Positions 44,186-52,257 of a stretch of 64,000 bases of DNA are shown in pieces (position 1 is the first letter of the stretch; each line of letters starts with the position of its first letter). The position numbers and the translations under genes are program-made. The notes under the pieces were generated by a model. The model made no database searches. It was not told where the DNA came from and saw only the letters and a list, made by a program, of their open reading frames with translations. Source of the DNA: Ruminococcus sp. GTDB taxonomy: Bacteria; Bacillota; Clostridia; Oscillospirales; Ruminococcaceae. The stretch spans positions 39,457 to 103,456 of the forward strand of contig NZ_JAILNU010000117.1 of the NCBI RefSeq assembly GCF_024691275.1. Direction: 5' to 3'.

Positions 44186-45145
44186 ATGAAGATAAAAACG
44201 CTTATGAGCATTGCCGCTGCAGCAGCGCTTGCCATTGCACCGTCGGGTGTTACTGTCCACGGTGAAGCAGGTATGTATCTGATCGGCGATATAAACGGCG
44301 ACGGCTTGGTGGATTCGGCTGATGCTTCCGCTGTTCTCGCTGCATATGCGTACGTATCATCAGGAAAAGAATGTCCGCTTTATTCGTACCAGCAGTCAGC
44401 AGCCGACCTTAACGGCGACAATAACGTTGATGCAGTAGACGCTACACTTATACTTTCTTATTATGCTTGGAACTCCGTAAGCGGTGACGAGAACGCGATA
44501 CTCTCCGACTTCCTCGAAAAGAACGGTATACCTCAGAGAAAGGAAGAAACACCGCAGACGGAACAGCCCGCGGCACCTGCCGCAGCAGCTCCTGTCAGCA
44601 ATGATATGCCGCCTGCCGAGGATATCGGTGAGGCGTATCGGTATCCGCGTATCGACAGCGAGTATGCTGAGTGGTTCTGGATAGGTGATTCCCGTACAGT
44701 GGGTATGTCCTACAGCGTATCTATCGACTGCCTTGCAAAGGTGGGCGAGGGAATAGCTTTCTTCAAGAGGAACTATGACCAGATTATAAAGATACGCGAT
44801 AAGACGGTCATCATTAATCTCGGCGTAAACGATGTATACAACAGCAAGGCTTACCTTGACCTTTACAACGGTCTCCCGGCTGAATTCCTTGACAGCAACA
44901 AGGTCATCGTGCTCTCGGTAAATCCGTGCAGCGGCAGCTATTCTTACCTCAATAACAATATAGTTGCCTTCAATGAAGCTCTTGCGGCAGGTCTCGACAG
45001 CAGGATAACCTTCCTCGATTCTTACTCATATATGATGCATAACGGCTTCGGCACTACCGACGGTCTCCACTATACATCTCAGACATATGTGGATCTCTAC
45101 AATTTTGTGTACGACAGCCTTCACCCCGATGAGAAAGTTGAGTAA
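44186..45145 (+). CDS. Secreted dockerin-SGNH hydrolase
   Basis: A 319-residue exported protein. Signal peptide ~1-26; N-terminal dockerin (~30-95) with two good Ca-binding repeats, GDINGDGLVDSADA and ADLNGDNNVDAVDA; a Pro/Ala/Glu linker (~115-145); and an SGNH/GDSL-like domain with WIGDSRTVGM (~166), INLGVNDVY (~210) and the catalytic DGLH (~292). It probably deacetylates or de-esterifies plant polysaccharide as a cellulosome component. Dockerins are more often C-terminal, so the order is notable. The ATG at 44186 has AAAAGGAG and begins 14 bases after the ABC-F stop. Confidence 0.85.
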   Translation: MKIKTLMSIAAAAALAIAPSGVTVHGEAGMYLIGDINGDGLVDSADASAVLAAYAYVSSGKECPLYSYQQSAADLNGDNNVDAVDATLILSYYAWNSVSGDENAILSDFLEKNGIPQRKEETPQTEQPAAPAAAAPVSNDMPPAEDIGEAYRYPRIDSEYAEWFWIGDSRTVGMSYSVSIDCLAKVGEGIAFFKRNYDQIIKIRDKTVIINLGVNDVYNSKAYLDLYNGLPAEFLDSNKVIVLSVNPCSGSYSYLNNNIVAFNEALAAGLDSRITFLDSYSYMMHNGFGTTDGLHYTSQTYVDLYNFVYDSLHPDEKVE

Positions 45146-45169
45146 AAAACTGAATTTTTGAAAAAACTA

Positions 45170-45198
45170 TTGCATTGCATGGCGATGTATGGTATAAT
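45170..45198 (+). promoter_or_regulatory. scfA promoter
   Basis: TTGCAT (45170-45175), 17-base spacer, TATAAT (45193-45198), 54 bases before scfA. Confidence 0.8.
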
Positions 45199-45252
45199 AT
45201 TATAAAGTATTTTGCGGCAATGCCGTATCATTACCTATGGAGGAACAAAAAA

Positions 45253-45390
45253 ATGAAACACATCAAGACTATCAATAAGGCTAATCTCAAGGAATCTGCT
45301 CAGAAGGGCGGCTGCGGCAAGTGCCAGGCTTCATGTCAGTCTGCTTGCAAGACTTCATGCACAGTTGCTAACCAGAAGTGCGAGAGATAA
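45253..45390 (+). CDS. scfA: SCIFF ranthipeptide precursor (six Cys in forty-five residues)
   Basis: A 45-residue peptide that is the conserved clostridial RiPP precursor SCIFF. The leader MKHIKTINKANLKESAQ is followed by a core with six Cys (GGCGKCQASCQSACKTSC and one near the end). The radical SAM enzyme encoded next forms thioether cross-links in the core. The 45253 ATG has GGAGG; the longer frame from 45175 runs through the promoter. The biological role of SCIFF is not settled; signalling functions have been proposed in clostridia. Confidence 0.96.
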   Translation: MKHIKTINKANLKESAQKGGCGKCQASCQSACKTSCTVANQKCER

Positions 45391-45410
45391 GCTGAACGCT
45401 AAGTTTAGTC

Positions 45411-45443
45411 GAGGCAGTATGCAAATGCTGCCTCATATTTTTT
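45411..45443 (+). terminator. Intercistronic terminator between scfA and scfB
   Basis: GAGGCAG (45411-45417) pairs with CTGCCTC (45428-45434), then ATATTTTTT. It would let most transcripts stop after the precursor, giving excess peptide over maturase. Confidence 0.75.
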
Positions 45444-45460
45444 GAATAGAGGGAAATATT

Positions 45461-46828
45461 ATGATACATAAGTATAAGCTTAATGGTTTGAATATAGTTC
45501 TTGACGTAAACAGCGGCGGCGTTCACCTTGTGGACGAGCTTACGTATGACCTTCTCGATAATGTTGAGCCGCCTTTTGAGGCTGAATGTCCGCAGAAAGT
45601 TGTGGATAAGCTCTCAAAATCCTACAGCGAGGAGGATATCCGCGACTGCTACAGCGAGATCGTCGAGCTTTACAATGATAAGATACTCTTCTCTGAGGAC
45701 GATTACGAGAAGTACGCTCAGTATTCCGTAGCTTCTCCTGTAAAGGCAATGTGCCTGAACATAGCTCATGACTGTCAGCTCAGATGCAAGTACTGCTTCG
45801 CTTCCACAGGCGATTTCGGCAAGGGCAGAAAGCTCATGTCCTTTGAGACGGGCAAACACGCTATCGACTTCCTGCTGGAGAATTCGGGCGACCGTCCTAA
45901 CCTTGAGCTGGACTTCTTCGGCGGTGAGCCGCTCATGAACTTCAAGGTAGTAAAGCAGGTTGTGGAGTACGCAAGAAGCCGCGAAAAGGAATACAACAAG
46001 AAGTTCCGTTTCACTATCACCACAAACGGACTGCTCCTCGATGATGAGAAGATAGATTTCATCAACCGCGAGATGTCCAACGTTGTCCTCTCCATCGACG
46101 GAAGAAAGGAAGTCAACGACTTTTTCCGTGTACTGCCTAACGGTCAGGGCTGCTACGATATGATACTGCCGAAGTACCAGAAGCTCGTTGCGGGCAGAGG
46201 CGACAAGGAGTACTATGTAAGAGGTACTTTCACAAACAAGAACCTCGATTTCTCCAACGATGTGTTTGCACTCAATGATGCAGGCTTCGACCAGATATCC
46301 ATTGAGCCTGTTGTTGGCGATGATGATATATATGCTCTTACAGAGAAAGACCTTCCTGCTGTTTTTGCAGAGTACGAAAAGCTCTCTCTGAAGCTCCTTG
46401 AACGCGAGAAAGAGGGAAAGAAGTTCAATTTCTTCCACTTTATGCTCGACCTCGATCAGGGACCATGTGCAATAAAGAGACTCAGGGGCTGCGGCTGCGG
46501 AAACGACTATGTGGCTATAACTCCTGACGGTGATATCTTCCCGTGCCACCAGTTCGTAGGGATCGACGAGTACAAAATGGGCAATATCGACGAGGGTACT
46601 TTCGATCAGGAGATGAAGAAGGACTTCGCAAAGGCTCACGTTTACTCAAAGCCGGACTGCCGCGAGTGCTGGGCTAAGTTCTATTGCAGCGGCGGCTGTA
46701 ATGCCAATAATTACCAGTATATGGGCGATATCAGAAGTGCTCACAAGATATCATGTCAGCTCGAAAAGAAGCGCCTTGAGTGTGCTATCATGATGAAGGC
46801 TGTACGTATGGCTGATTCGGCTGAATAA
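45461..46828 (+). CDS. scfB: SCIFF radical SAM maturase (thioether-forming)
   Basis: A 455-residue radical SAM/SPASM enzyme, the CteB-type maturase of SCIFF. The N-terminal ~95 residues form the RiPP-recognition region. The SAM-cluster motif CQLRCKYC is at ~105, GGEPL at ~155, and the C-terminal SPASM cysteines are in RGCGCGND, FPCHQF, CRECWAKFYCSGGCNAN. The length and the adjacent precursor make the call secure. GAGGGAAA precedes the ATG. Confidence 0.96.
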   Translation: MIHKYKLNGLNIVLDVNSGGVHLVDELTYDLLDNVEPPFEAECPQKVVDKLSKSYSEEDIRDCYSEIVELYNDKILFSEDDYEKYAQYSVASPVKAMCLNIAHDCQLRCKYCFASTGDFGKGRKLMSFETGKHAIDFLLENSGDRPNLELDFFGGEPLMNFKVVKQVVEYARSREKEYNKKFRFTITTNGLLLDDEKIDFINREMSNVVLSIDGRKEVNDFFRVLPNGQGCYDMILPKYQKLVAGRGDKEYYVRGTFTNKNLDFSNDVFALNDAGFDQISIEPVVGDDDIYALTEKDLPAVFAEYEKLSLKLLEREKEGKKFNFFHFMLDLDQGPCAIKRLRGCGCGNDYVAITPDGDIFPCHQFVGIDEYKMGNIDEGTFDQEMKKDFAKAHVYSKPDCRECWAKFYCSGGCNANNYQYMGDIRSAHKISCQLEKKRLECAIMMKAVRMADSAE

Positions 46829-46897
46829 TTGAAAGAATTATAAAGGGCGGCAGCTTCGCCGCCCGTTTTGATTTGAGCGCGGAAAGGGGAGAACACC

Positions 46898-47689
46898 ATG
46901 AAGATCAATAAGATACAGCTCAATTGTCACCGCGATATCTCGTTCGGCAATGAGCTTGGTGCCGATCCTGCGTTCATATTCTTCCGTTCACCTGTTGTGT
47001 ACAGGCAGAACGGGGCGGAGTATACTACCTCGCGCAGCTCGGCGGTAATACTTTCGGGAGGCTACAAGCACGATTTCAGCCCTGTGAAGGGCGATACCCT
47101 GCGCTATGACCTCATAGGCTTCAAGACAGCTGCCGCTGACAGACAGTATATCTCCTCAATGAACCTTCCGCTGGATATCCCTGTGGAGTTGGAGGACGAC
47201 TACGTTATTTCAAATACCCTCAGGTCAATGAAATCCCAGTCCATGCGCCGCGGAAAACGCTTCGGAGAATTCATGGAGCTTTCCATGCGTATAATATTCA
47301 TAGTCCTCAGCGAGATGACAGCAAGCCATGTTCAGCTCCCCGAGGAGAAGATACCAAAGTACGCTGAGCTGAAGCTGCTGCGTGAATCAGTGTACGAAGA
47401 ACCCATGAACAGCTGGTCGGTAGACGATATGTGCGAGGATATGCAGATAAGCAGGACATACTTCCATAGACTGTATCAGAGGGCTTTTGGCGTTACCTTC
47501 CGTCAGGACGTTATCGAGAGCCGCCTTATACACGCCGCAGACCTGCTGAAAAATACCGACCTTTCCGTGACGGCTATATCCGAGATTTGCGGATATGACA
47601 GCGAGTCCTACTTCATGAGACAGTTCAAGACGCACAAGGGCTGCACTCCTTCAGAGTACCGAAGACGCATAAAGGCACAGGAAGAATGA
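46898..47689 (+). CDS. AraC-family transcriptional regulator
   Basis: A 263-residue protein. The N-terminal ~150 residues are a cupin-like ligand-sensing half (RSSAVILSGGYKHDFSPVKG), and ~165-263 the AraC DNA-binding domain with two helix-turn-helices (WSVDDMCEDMQISRTYFHRL; LSVTAISEICGYDSESYFMR). It starts 69 bases after scfB, so it may be co-transcribed, but its targets are unknown. GGAAAGGGGAG precedes the start. Confidence 0.88.
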   Translation: MKINKIQLNCHRDISFGNELGADPAFIFFRSPVVYRQNGAEYTTSRSSAVILSGGYKHDFSPVKGDTLRYDLIGFKTAAADRQYISSMNLPLDIPVELEDDYVISNTLRSMKSQSMRRGKRFGEFMELSMRIIFIVLSEMTASHVQLPEEKIPKYAELKLLRESVYEEPMNSWSVDDMCEDMQISRTYFHRLYQRAFGVTFRQDVIESRLIHAADLLKNTDLSVTAISEICGYDSESYFMRQFKTHKGCTPSEYRRRIKAQEE

Positions 47690-47786
47690 GCGGAAATTTG
47701 TGGACATCTGTACGATTTTATCTTTTGCTTAGTGCATTATGTGTAAATATATATGGGCGATTAGTGCAAAAAATCAAAAAAAGCCT

Positions 47787-47815
47787 TTACAAGTATAAAA
47801 AATTGTGTTATAATA
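47787..47815 (+). promoter_or_regulatory. Promoter of the VanY-like gene
   Basis: TTTACA (47787-47792), 17-base spacer, TATAAT (47810-47815). About 120 bases of leader follow. The gap 47690-47939 holds nothing else clear. Confidence 0.7.
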
Positions 47816-47939
47816 CTGAGAGTGAGAAAACACCTGCATAATATTATGCGGTTATATATTAGGTATCAAAATGCCGCTCCATGCGGATATGCGGCACAGA
47901 ACTTTTAACTGAATAATCTTTAAGGAGCGATTTCGTTTT

Positions 47940-48995
47940 ATGACTAACGGAGATAAGCGCAGAAACCGCGAGAGAGATAAAGTGTCAAAAAGATACAGGG
48001 TCAGATATGACAGGCTCGTTGCGGTGATCCTCGTTTTTGTCGTTCTTATAGTTGTACTTTCTTCATGCTGTAAGAGCTGCTCAAAAAAAGGAGATAACAA
48101 GAACTCCGCTACTAAAAATACGACTACCAGCATTGATAATACTCAGCAATCGTCTATCGTTGATAATCTTGAGTCAAGCAACGAGACAAGTTCTTTGATA
48201 ACAGGTACTCCCGACGGTCAGAAGCCGTCAGAGTCACAGTATACAACAGAAGTACACAGCGCAGCAGACGTGAATACGGGCAACCTTGTTCTTGTAAACG
48301 GCGAACATGAGTATAAGTTCACCGAAGGCGATGCCGATCTCGTTGTACTTTTTGACAATCATGATGATGCACATTACCATGTCAGCGACCTTGTGACAAA
48401 GCTCTATTCAGAGCCGCTCGACCAGCTCAATGCCCTTATGGACGCATTCTATGCTGCCGAGAACAATTCCGATATCTACGTGATAGACGGTTTCCGTACA
48501 CTGGAGGAGCAGAACGACAAGTACAATAACGGCAATTCTCAGTTCCAGGGCGGATATTCCGATTACCATACGGGCAGAAGCTTCGATATGGCTATCTTCC
48601 CCAAGGATTCAAGCTCAGGCTACTATTCGCCTACAGGCGTTTACAGCTGGGTCGATGAACACGCCGCAGAGTACGGATTCGTGGTTCGTTTCCCGGAGGG
48701 CAAGGAAAGCTATACAGGCGAACGTGCAAGAGATTATACATACAGATATGTGGGAGCTCCGCACGCTATGTATATGAAGCAGAATAACCTCTGCCTTGAG
48801 GAGTATATTACAAAGATCAAGGAGCATACTAACGACAAGCCTGTTGAGGTAACAGTGGGCAATAAGCTCTATCAGATATACTATGCTCCCATGAATGCAT
48901 CGGGAGATACAGAGGTGCCTGTACCGTCCAACAAGACGTATTGGGTATCAGGAAACAACGTTGACGGATTTATAGTTACCGTCTGCATGAATTAA
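47940..48995 (+). CDS. VanY/LdcB-like peptidase fold protein, probably inactive
   Basis: A 351-residue membrane-anchored protein. A basic N-terminus precedes one membrane segment (~30-50); a Ser/Thr-rich linker (~55-100) leads to a D,D-carboxypeptidase-fold domain (~150-300). The first metal motif is kept (SDYHTGRSFDMA, His and Asp, ~208). The second motif, normally EPWHxRYVG with catalytic Glu and metal His, reads RDYTYRYVGAPHA, so both residues are gone. It may bind peptidoglycan without cutting it, or a nearby His may substitute. The C-terminal ~55 residues are extra. Confidence 0.78.
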   Translation: MTNGDKRRNRERDKVSKRYRVRYDRLVAVILVFVVLIVVLSSCCKSCSKKGDNKNSATKNTTTSIDNTQQSSIVDNLESSNETSSLITGTPDGQKPSESQYTTEVHSAADVNTGNLVLVNGEHEYKFTEGDADLVVLFDNHDDAHYHVSDLVTKLYSEPLDQLNALMDAFYAAENNSDIYVIDGFRTLEEQNDKYNNGNSQFQGGYSDYHTGRSFDMAIFPKDSSSGYYSPTGVYSWVDEHAAEYGFVVRFPEGKESYTGERARDYTYRYVGAPHAMYMKQNNLCLEEYITKIKEHTNDKPVEVTVGNKLYQIYYAPMNASGDTEVPVPSNKTYWVSGNNVDGFIVTVCMN

Positions 48996-49005
48996 AGTCT
49001 GAAAT

Positions 49006-49034
49006 GTCCCCCGAACTACGGGGGACTATTTTGG
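49006..49034 (+). terminator. Terminator after the VanY-like gene
   Basis: GTCCCCCG (49006-49013) pairs with CGGGGGAC (49019-49026), then TATTTT. Confidence 0.82.
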
Positions 49035-49108
49035 TTATCAGAATAAATAATAATATTGCAGGTCAGTATCATTATTCGAGCTTTCAGGCTGAGAGATAGG
49101 AGATAAAT

Positions 49109-50758
49109 GTGAATAAAAGAAAGATTTTGGCGCTTGCAGTTTGTGCGGCAATATGCTCGGGGAGCATGGCAGGCTGCGGAAACAAGGATAAAAAAGGCGG
49201 CGGCACAGGTCATATGTACGGCGCAGCCCTTGCAGGCAACCCAAAGAGCCTTGACCCCCAGTATGCAACGGATCCCTCATCGGCTACGGTAATAAAGAAC
49301 CTCTACAGCGGACTGGTCATGCAGGACAAGAGCGGAAATATCGTGTGCTGCAATGCCGAGTCGTATAATGTCTCTGAGGACAGCTGTGTGTATACATTCA
49401 GTCTGCGTAAGGACAATTACTGGTTCTTCGACGAAAACGAGGACGACAAGATAACCGATGAGGAGTGTTTCCCCGTTACTGCCAATGATTACGTTTTTGC
49501 GCTGAGGAGAGTGCTCGACCCGAATATGCATTCACCTTACGCAAGAGACTTCATGTGCATTAGGGAGGCAGGAAACGTTTCCGCAGGAAGCTGCGGCACC
49601 GATGCTCTCGGAGTAAGAGCTCTTGATGACTATACGCTGGAGATCAGTCTCGACTATCCATGTGCGGAACTCCTTATGCTGCTCACTACTCCTGCGGCTT
49701 ACCCCTGCAACGAGGATTTCTTCCTGTCTACGAAAGGAAGGTACGGGCTCGATGACAGGTCTGTGATGTCCAACGGCCCGTTCTACGTCCGCCAGTGGTT
49801 CTACGATCCATACGGCAGCAATAATATCCTTTATATGCGCAAGAACGAGAAAAATGCAAACGATAAGTACGAAGTTCTCCCGAGCTACGTCAGCTTTTCC
49901 GTTAAGGACAGCGAAGCGGAAGTAAAGCAGTGCTTCAAGGACGAGGAAGCAGAGTGCTTCTCGACAAATAAGCTGGGAGGTTATAATTCCGGCAAGTACA
50001 GCATAGACGGTCAGAAGGCGATAACTCTCGGACTTATCTTCAACCCCGAGGACAAGCTGTACTCTAACCTTTCCCTCAGAAAAGCTGTTGCGCTGGCTGC
50101 TGACAAGGCGGCTCTCGAAAAGGAGAAAAACAGCGATATACAGCCCGCATACGGACTTATCCCGCCTGCGGTTGATATACTTGGAAGAAGCTACCGCGAC
50201 CTTGCTTCGGATAAGCAGTTTGACGTATCGGACAAGGCACAGGCACAGGAGCTCCTTGCGCAGGCTAAATCCGAGCTGAAGGTAAGCTCCATAGAAAGTG
50301 TAAAGGTAATAGTTGATTCAAGTACCATAGATTCACGTTATCTGCATATCCTTTCTCAGAGCTGGCAGGATACGCTGGGAATATATATAGGTATAGAAGA
50401 CCTGACTACGGCTGAATTCAACGAGAGGATAGAGAACGGAAATTACACTATAGCGCTTTATCCGCTGAAAGCCGACTTCAATAGCGGTATTGCGGTCTTT
50501 GACAAGTTCGAGACCGTGCCGTGCCTTAGAAGTGCAGTCGGTGGACAGAGGGTCACGGAAGGCATAATGAACTGCCTGTCTGTTGAAGACCTTGTAAATA
50601 ATTATACTGCGGCAGAAAGAAATGTTCTGGGACAGTACGGCTTTGTACCGCTGTTTTACAAGAACTGCTACCTTGTAGCGAATAAGGACAACGATGATAT
50701 AATCTACGATCCGTTTACAGGTGCTATCGACTACAGGATAGCAAGGAATTACAGCTAA
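49109..50758 (+). CDS. Oligopeptide-type ABC substrate-binding lipoprotein
   Basis: A 549-residue SBP_bac_5 (OppA/DppA) family protein. Lipoprotein signal with the lipobox SMAGC (Cys ~24). The fold signatures KSLDPQYATDPSS, YNVSEDSCVYTFSLR and SNGPFYVRQWFYDPYGS are in order. It should bind peptides outside the membrane. It starts with GTG after AGGAGA. No permease or ATPase genes are adjacent, so it either shares another operon's transporter or has a sensing role. Confidence 0.88.
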   Translation: MNKRKILALAVCAAICSGSMAGCGNKDKKGGGTGHMYGAALAGNPKSLDPQYATDPSSATVIKNLYSGLVMQDKSGNIVCCNAESYNVSEDSCVYTFSLRKDNYWFFDENEDDKITDEECFPVTANDYVFALRRVLDPNMHSPYARDFMCIREAGNVSAGSCGTDALGVRALDDYTLEISLDYPCAELLMLLTTPAAYPCNEDFFLSTKGRYGLDDRSVMSNGPFYVRQWFYDPYGSNNILYMRKNEKNANDKYEVLPSYVSFSVKDSEAEVKQCFKDEEAECFSTNKLGGYNSGKYSIDGQKAITLGLIFNPEDKLYSNLSLRKAVALAADKAALEKEKNSDIQPAYGLIPPAVDILGRSYRDLASDKQFDVSDKAQAQELLAQAKSELKVSSIESVKVIVDSSTIDSRYLHILSQSWQDTLGIYIGIEDLTTAEFNERIENGNYTIALYPLKADFNSGIAVFDKFETVPCLRSAVGGQRVTEGIMNCLSVEDLVNNYTAAERNVLGQYGFVPLFYKNCYLVANKDNDDIIYDPFTGAIDYRIARNYS

Positions 50759-50781
50759 TTATGCCGTTGGGCATATTGTGA

Positions 50782-50932
50782 CAGAAAAAAGCTGACGCTA
50801 TTTAAGCGGAGTACTCATATAGAAACTTTATGCGAATTATCGGGGAAACCTTTTTCAAAAGGGTTCTTTCTCAATATCTCACGTATAAACTTCTGTATAA
50901 GTACAGTGCTTATTAGCGGCAGCTTTTTTCAG
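50782..50932. repeat. Palindromic intergenic element, copy 2
   Basis: Outer inverted repeat of 19 bases with two mismatches (50782-50800 CAGAAAAAAGCTGACGCTA against 50914-50932). The right arm contains ATAAACTTCTGTATAAGTAC-GTGCTTA, the inner motif shared with copies 1 and 3. The centre is CGGGGAAACCTTTTTCAAAAGGGTT. It lies between the OppA-like gene and the GTPase gene and could end transcription of the former. Confidence 0.65.
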
Positions 50933-50949
50933 TTTGAGCGGTGGAGGAT

Positions 50950-50978
50950 TTGACTTCATATCCTGCCTGTGATATACT
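50950..50978 (+). promoter_or_regulatory. Promoter of the G3E GTPase gene
   Basis: TTGACT (50950-50955), 17-base spacer ending in TGA, TATACT (50973-50978); 22 bases before the start codon with AAAGGAG between. Confidence 0.7.
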
Positions 50979-51000
50979 TATCTTAAAGGAGTTGTTTGTA

Positions 51001-51969
51001 ATGACTAAAATTGACCTTATCACAGGTATTCTCGGCTCGGGCAAGACCACGTTCCTGCTGAAATATGCCCGTGATCTCATTGACAGCGGTCAGAATATCG
51101 CCATTCTCGAAAACGATTTCGGAGCTGTCAATATAGATATGATGATATTGCAGGAGCTTAAATGCGACCGATGCAGACTTGAAATGGTAGCAGGCGGCTG
51201 CGACGCGGACTGCCACAGACGACGCTTCAAAACACAGCTCATCTCACTTGGTATGCAGCACTTTGACCGCGTTATCGTCGAGCCTTCGGGCATTTTCGAT
51301 ATGGACGAATTTTTTGATATCCTCCACGACTCGCCGCTGGACAACTGGTTCGAGATAGGGAGCATACTCACTATCGTTGACGGCGAAATGGAGGAGAAGC
51401 TCTCTCCGCAAATGGAGTACCTCCTCGGCTCTGAAGCTGCCTGCTGCGGAAAGATAGTGGTGAGTAAGCTTCACGGAGAGATCGACGAGAGCCATGTGCA
51501 GCTACTGCTCGATCATGTGAACAGCGCTCTTGAGGAGATACGCTGTGACCGCAGACTTTCGCTGCGTGATATTGTGGCAAAAGACTGGAAGTGCTTTACA
51601 GCCGAGGATTTCAGAATTCTCAGGAACGCAGGCTATCGCGGTTCGAGCTACGTCAAGAAGTACAGTCCCGAGGATATAGTAAGTGCTGTACACTACTTCA
51701 TGCACGTCGACATACCGCGTGAGAGTATAGAGCCGCTTATCGCCGATATCATGAGTGATGAGAACTGCGGCAGAGTGTTCCGCATAAAGGGAGCGGTTCC
51801 GCTGAAAGACGGCTGGCTGAAGATCAACGCTACCCGTGAAAAGACTGAACTGTCGGAGGTAAACGAGGGACAGTCCGTGATTATCGTCATCGGCGACAAT
51901 ATCTCCCGCGAGAAGATAGACAGCTACCTGAAACCGCTTAACTCCGACCCTGAATATGTTTCCATATGA
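51001..51969 (+). CDS. CobW/P47K-family G3E GTPase (metallochaperone-like)
   Basis: A 322-residue GTPase. Walker A GILGSGKTTFLL (~8-19), ENDFGAVNID (~36-45), VEPSGIFDMDE (Walker B area) and SKLHGE near the base-recognition motif. The usual metal motif CxCC is replaced by CDRCRLEMVAGGCDADC, so metal binding, if any, is altered. Family members insert or deliver Zn, Co, Ni or Fe. The start at 51001 has AAAGGAG; an earlier in-frame start at 50941 lies in the promoter. Neighbours give no hint of a target. Confidence 0.85.
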   Translation: MTKIDLITGILGSGKTTFLLKYARDLIDSGQNIAILENDFGAVNIDMMILQELKCDRCRLEMVAGGCDADCHRRRFKTQLISLGMQHFDRVIVEPSGIFDMDEFFDILHDSPLDNWFEIGSILTIVDGEMEEKLSPQMEYLLGSEAACCGKIVVSKLHGEIDESHVQLLLDHVNSALEEIRCDRRLSLRDIVAKDWKCFTAEDFRILRNAGYRGSSYVKKYSPEDIVSAVHYFMHVDIPRESIEPLIADIMSDENCGRVFRIKGAVPLKDGWLKINATREKTELSEVNEGQSVIIVIGDNISREKIDSYLKPLNSDPEYVSI

Positions 51970-51974
51970 AGAAT

Positions 51975-52252
51975 GCCCGAAAGTATGACTGCAATATTCA
52001 TGTAGAAGTTTATGCTTATTATTGAGTAAAACGTTTTGAAAAAGGCTCTCGAATCACTTTCAGTGACCGTTATTTCATTTTTTCTATAATAAAGCCCAAA
52101 AAGTGAATTAAGCCTCTCTGTACAGACTACAGAGGGGCTTTGTTATAGAAAAAACAGCTAAAAGTCTTTGGAAAAGAACCTTTCCTCAGAAAGGTTTTTC
52201 CCGATAAGTAAATATAAGCTTCTATATCAGTATCACAGTTAAACTTTCGGGC
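51975..52252. repeat. Palindromic intergenic element, copy 3
   Basis: Outer 10-bp perfect inverted repeat GCCCGAAAGT (51975-51984)/ACTTTCGGGC (52243-52252). Both arms carry the shared inner motif in opposite orientation (left arm, minus strand: ATAAACTTCTACATGAATATTGCAG; right arm: ATAAGCTTCTATATCAGTATCACAG). The segment TCTTTGGAAAAGAACCTTTCCTCAGAAAGG (52158-52187) is nearly identical to part of copy 1. A bidirectional terminator sits in the centre. It exactly fills the convergent gap between the GTPase and folC. Confidence 0.72.
52110..52145. terminator. Bidirectional terminator between GTPase and folC genes
   Basis: 13-bp stem AAGCCTCTCTGTA (52110-52122)/TACAGAGGGGCTT (52128-52140) with one wobble pair. 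T-rich on the plus side; serves converging genes. Confidence 0.75.
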
Positions 52253-52257
52253 GTTAG

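Noticed and set aside
45614..46639. 341-codon minus-strand frame in scfB
   Set aside because: Antisense shadow of a confidently identified radical SAM gene.
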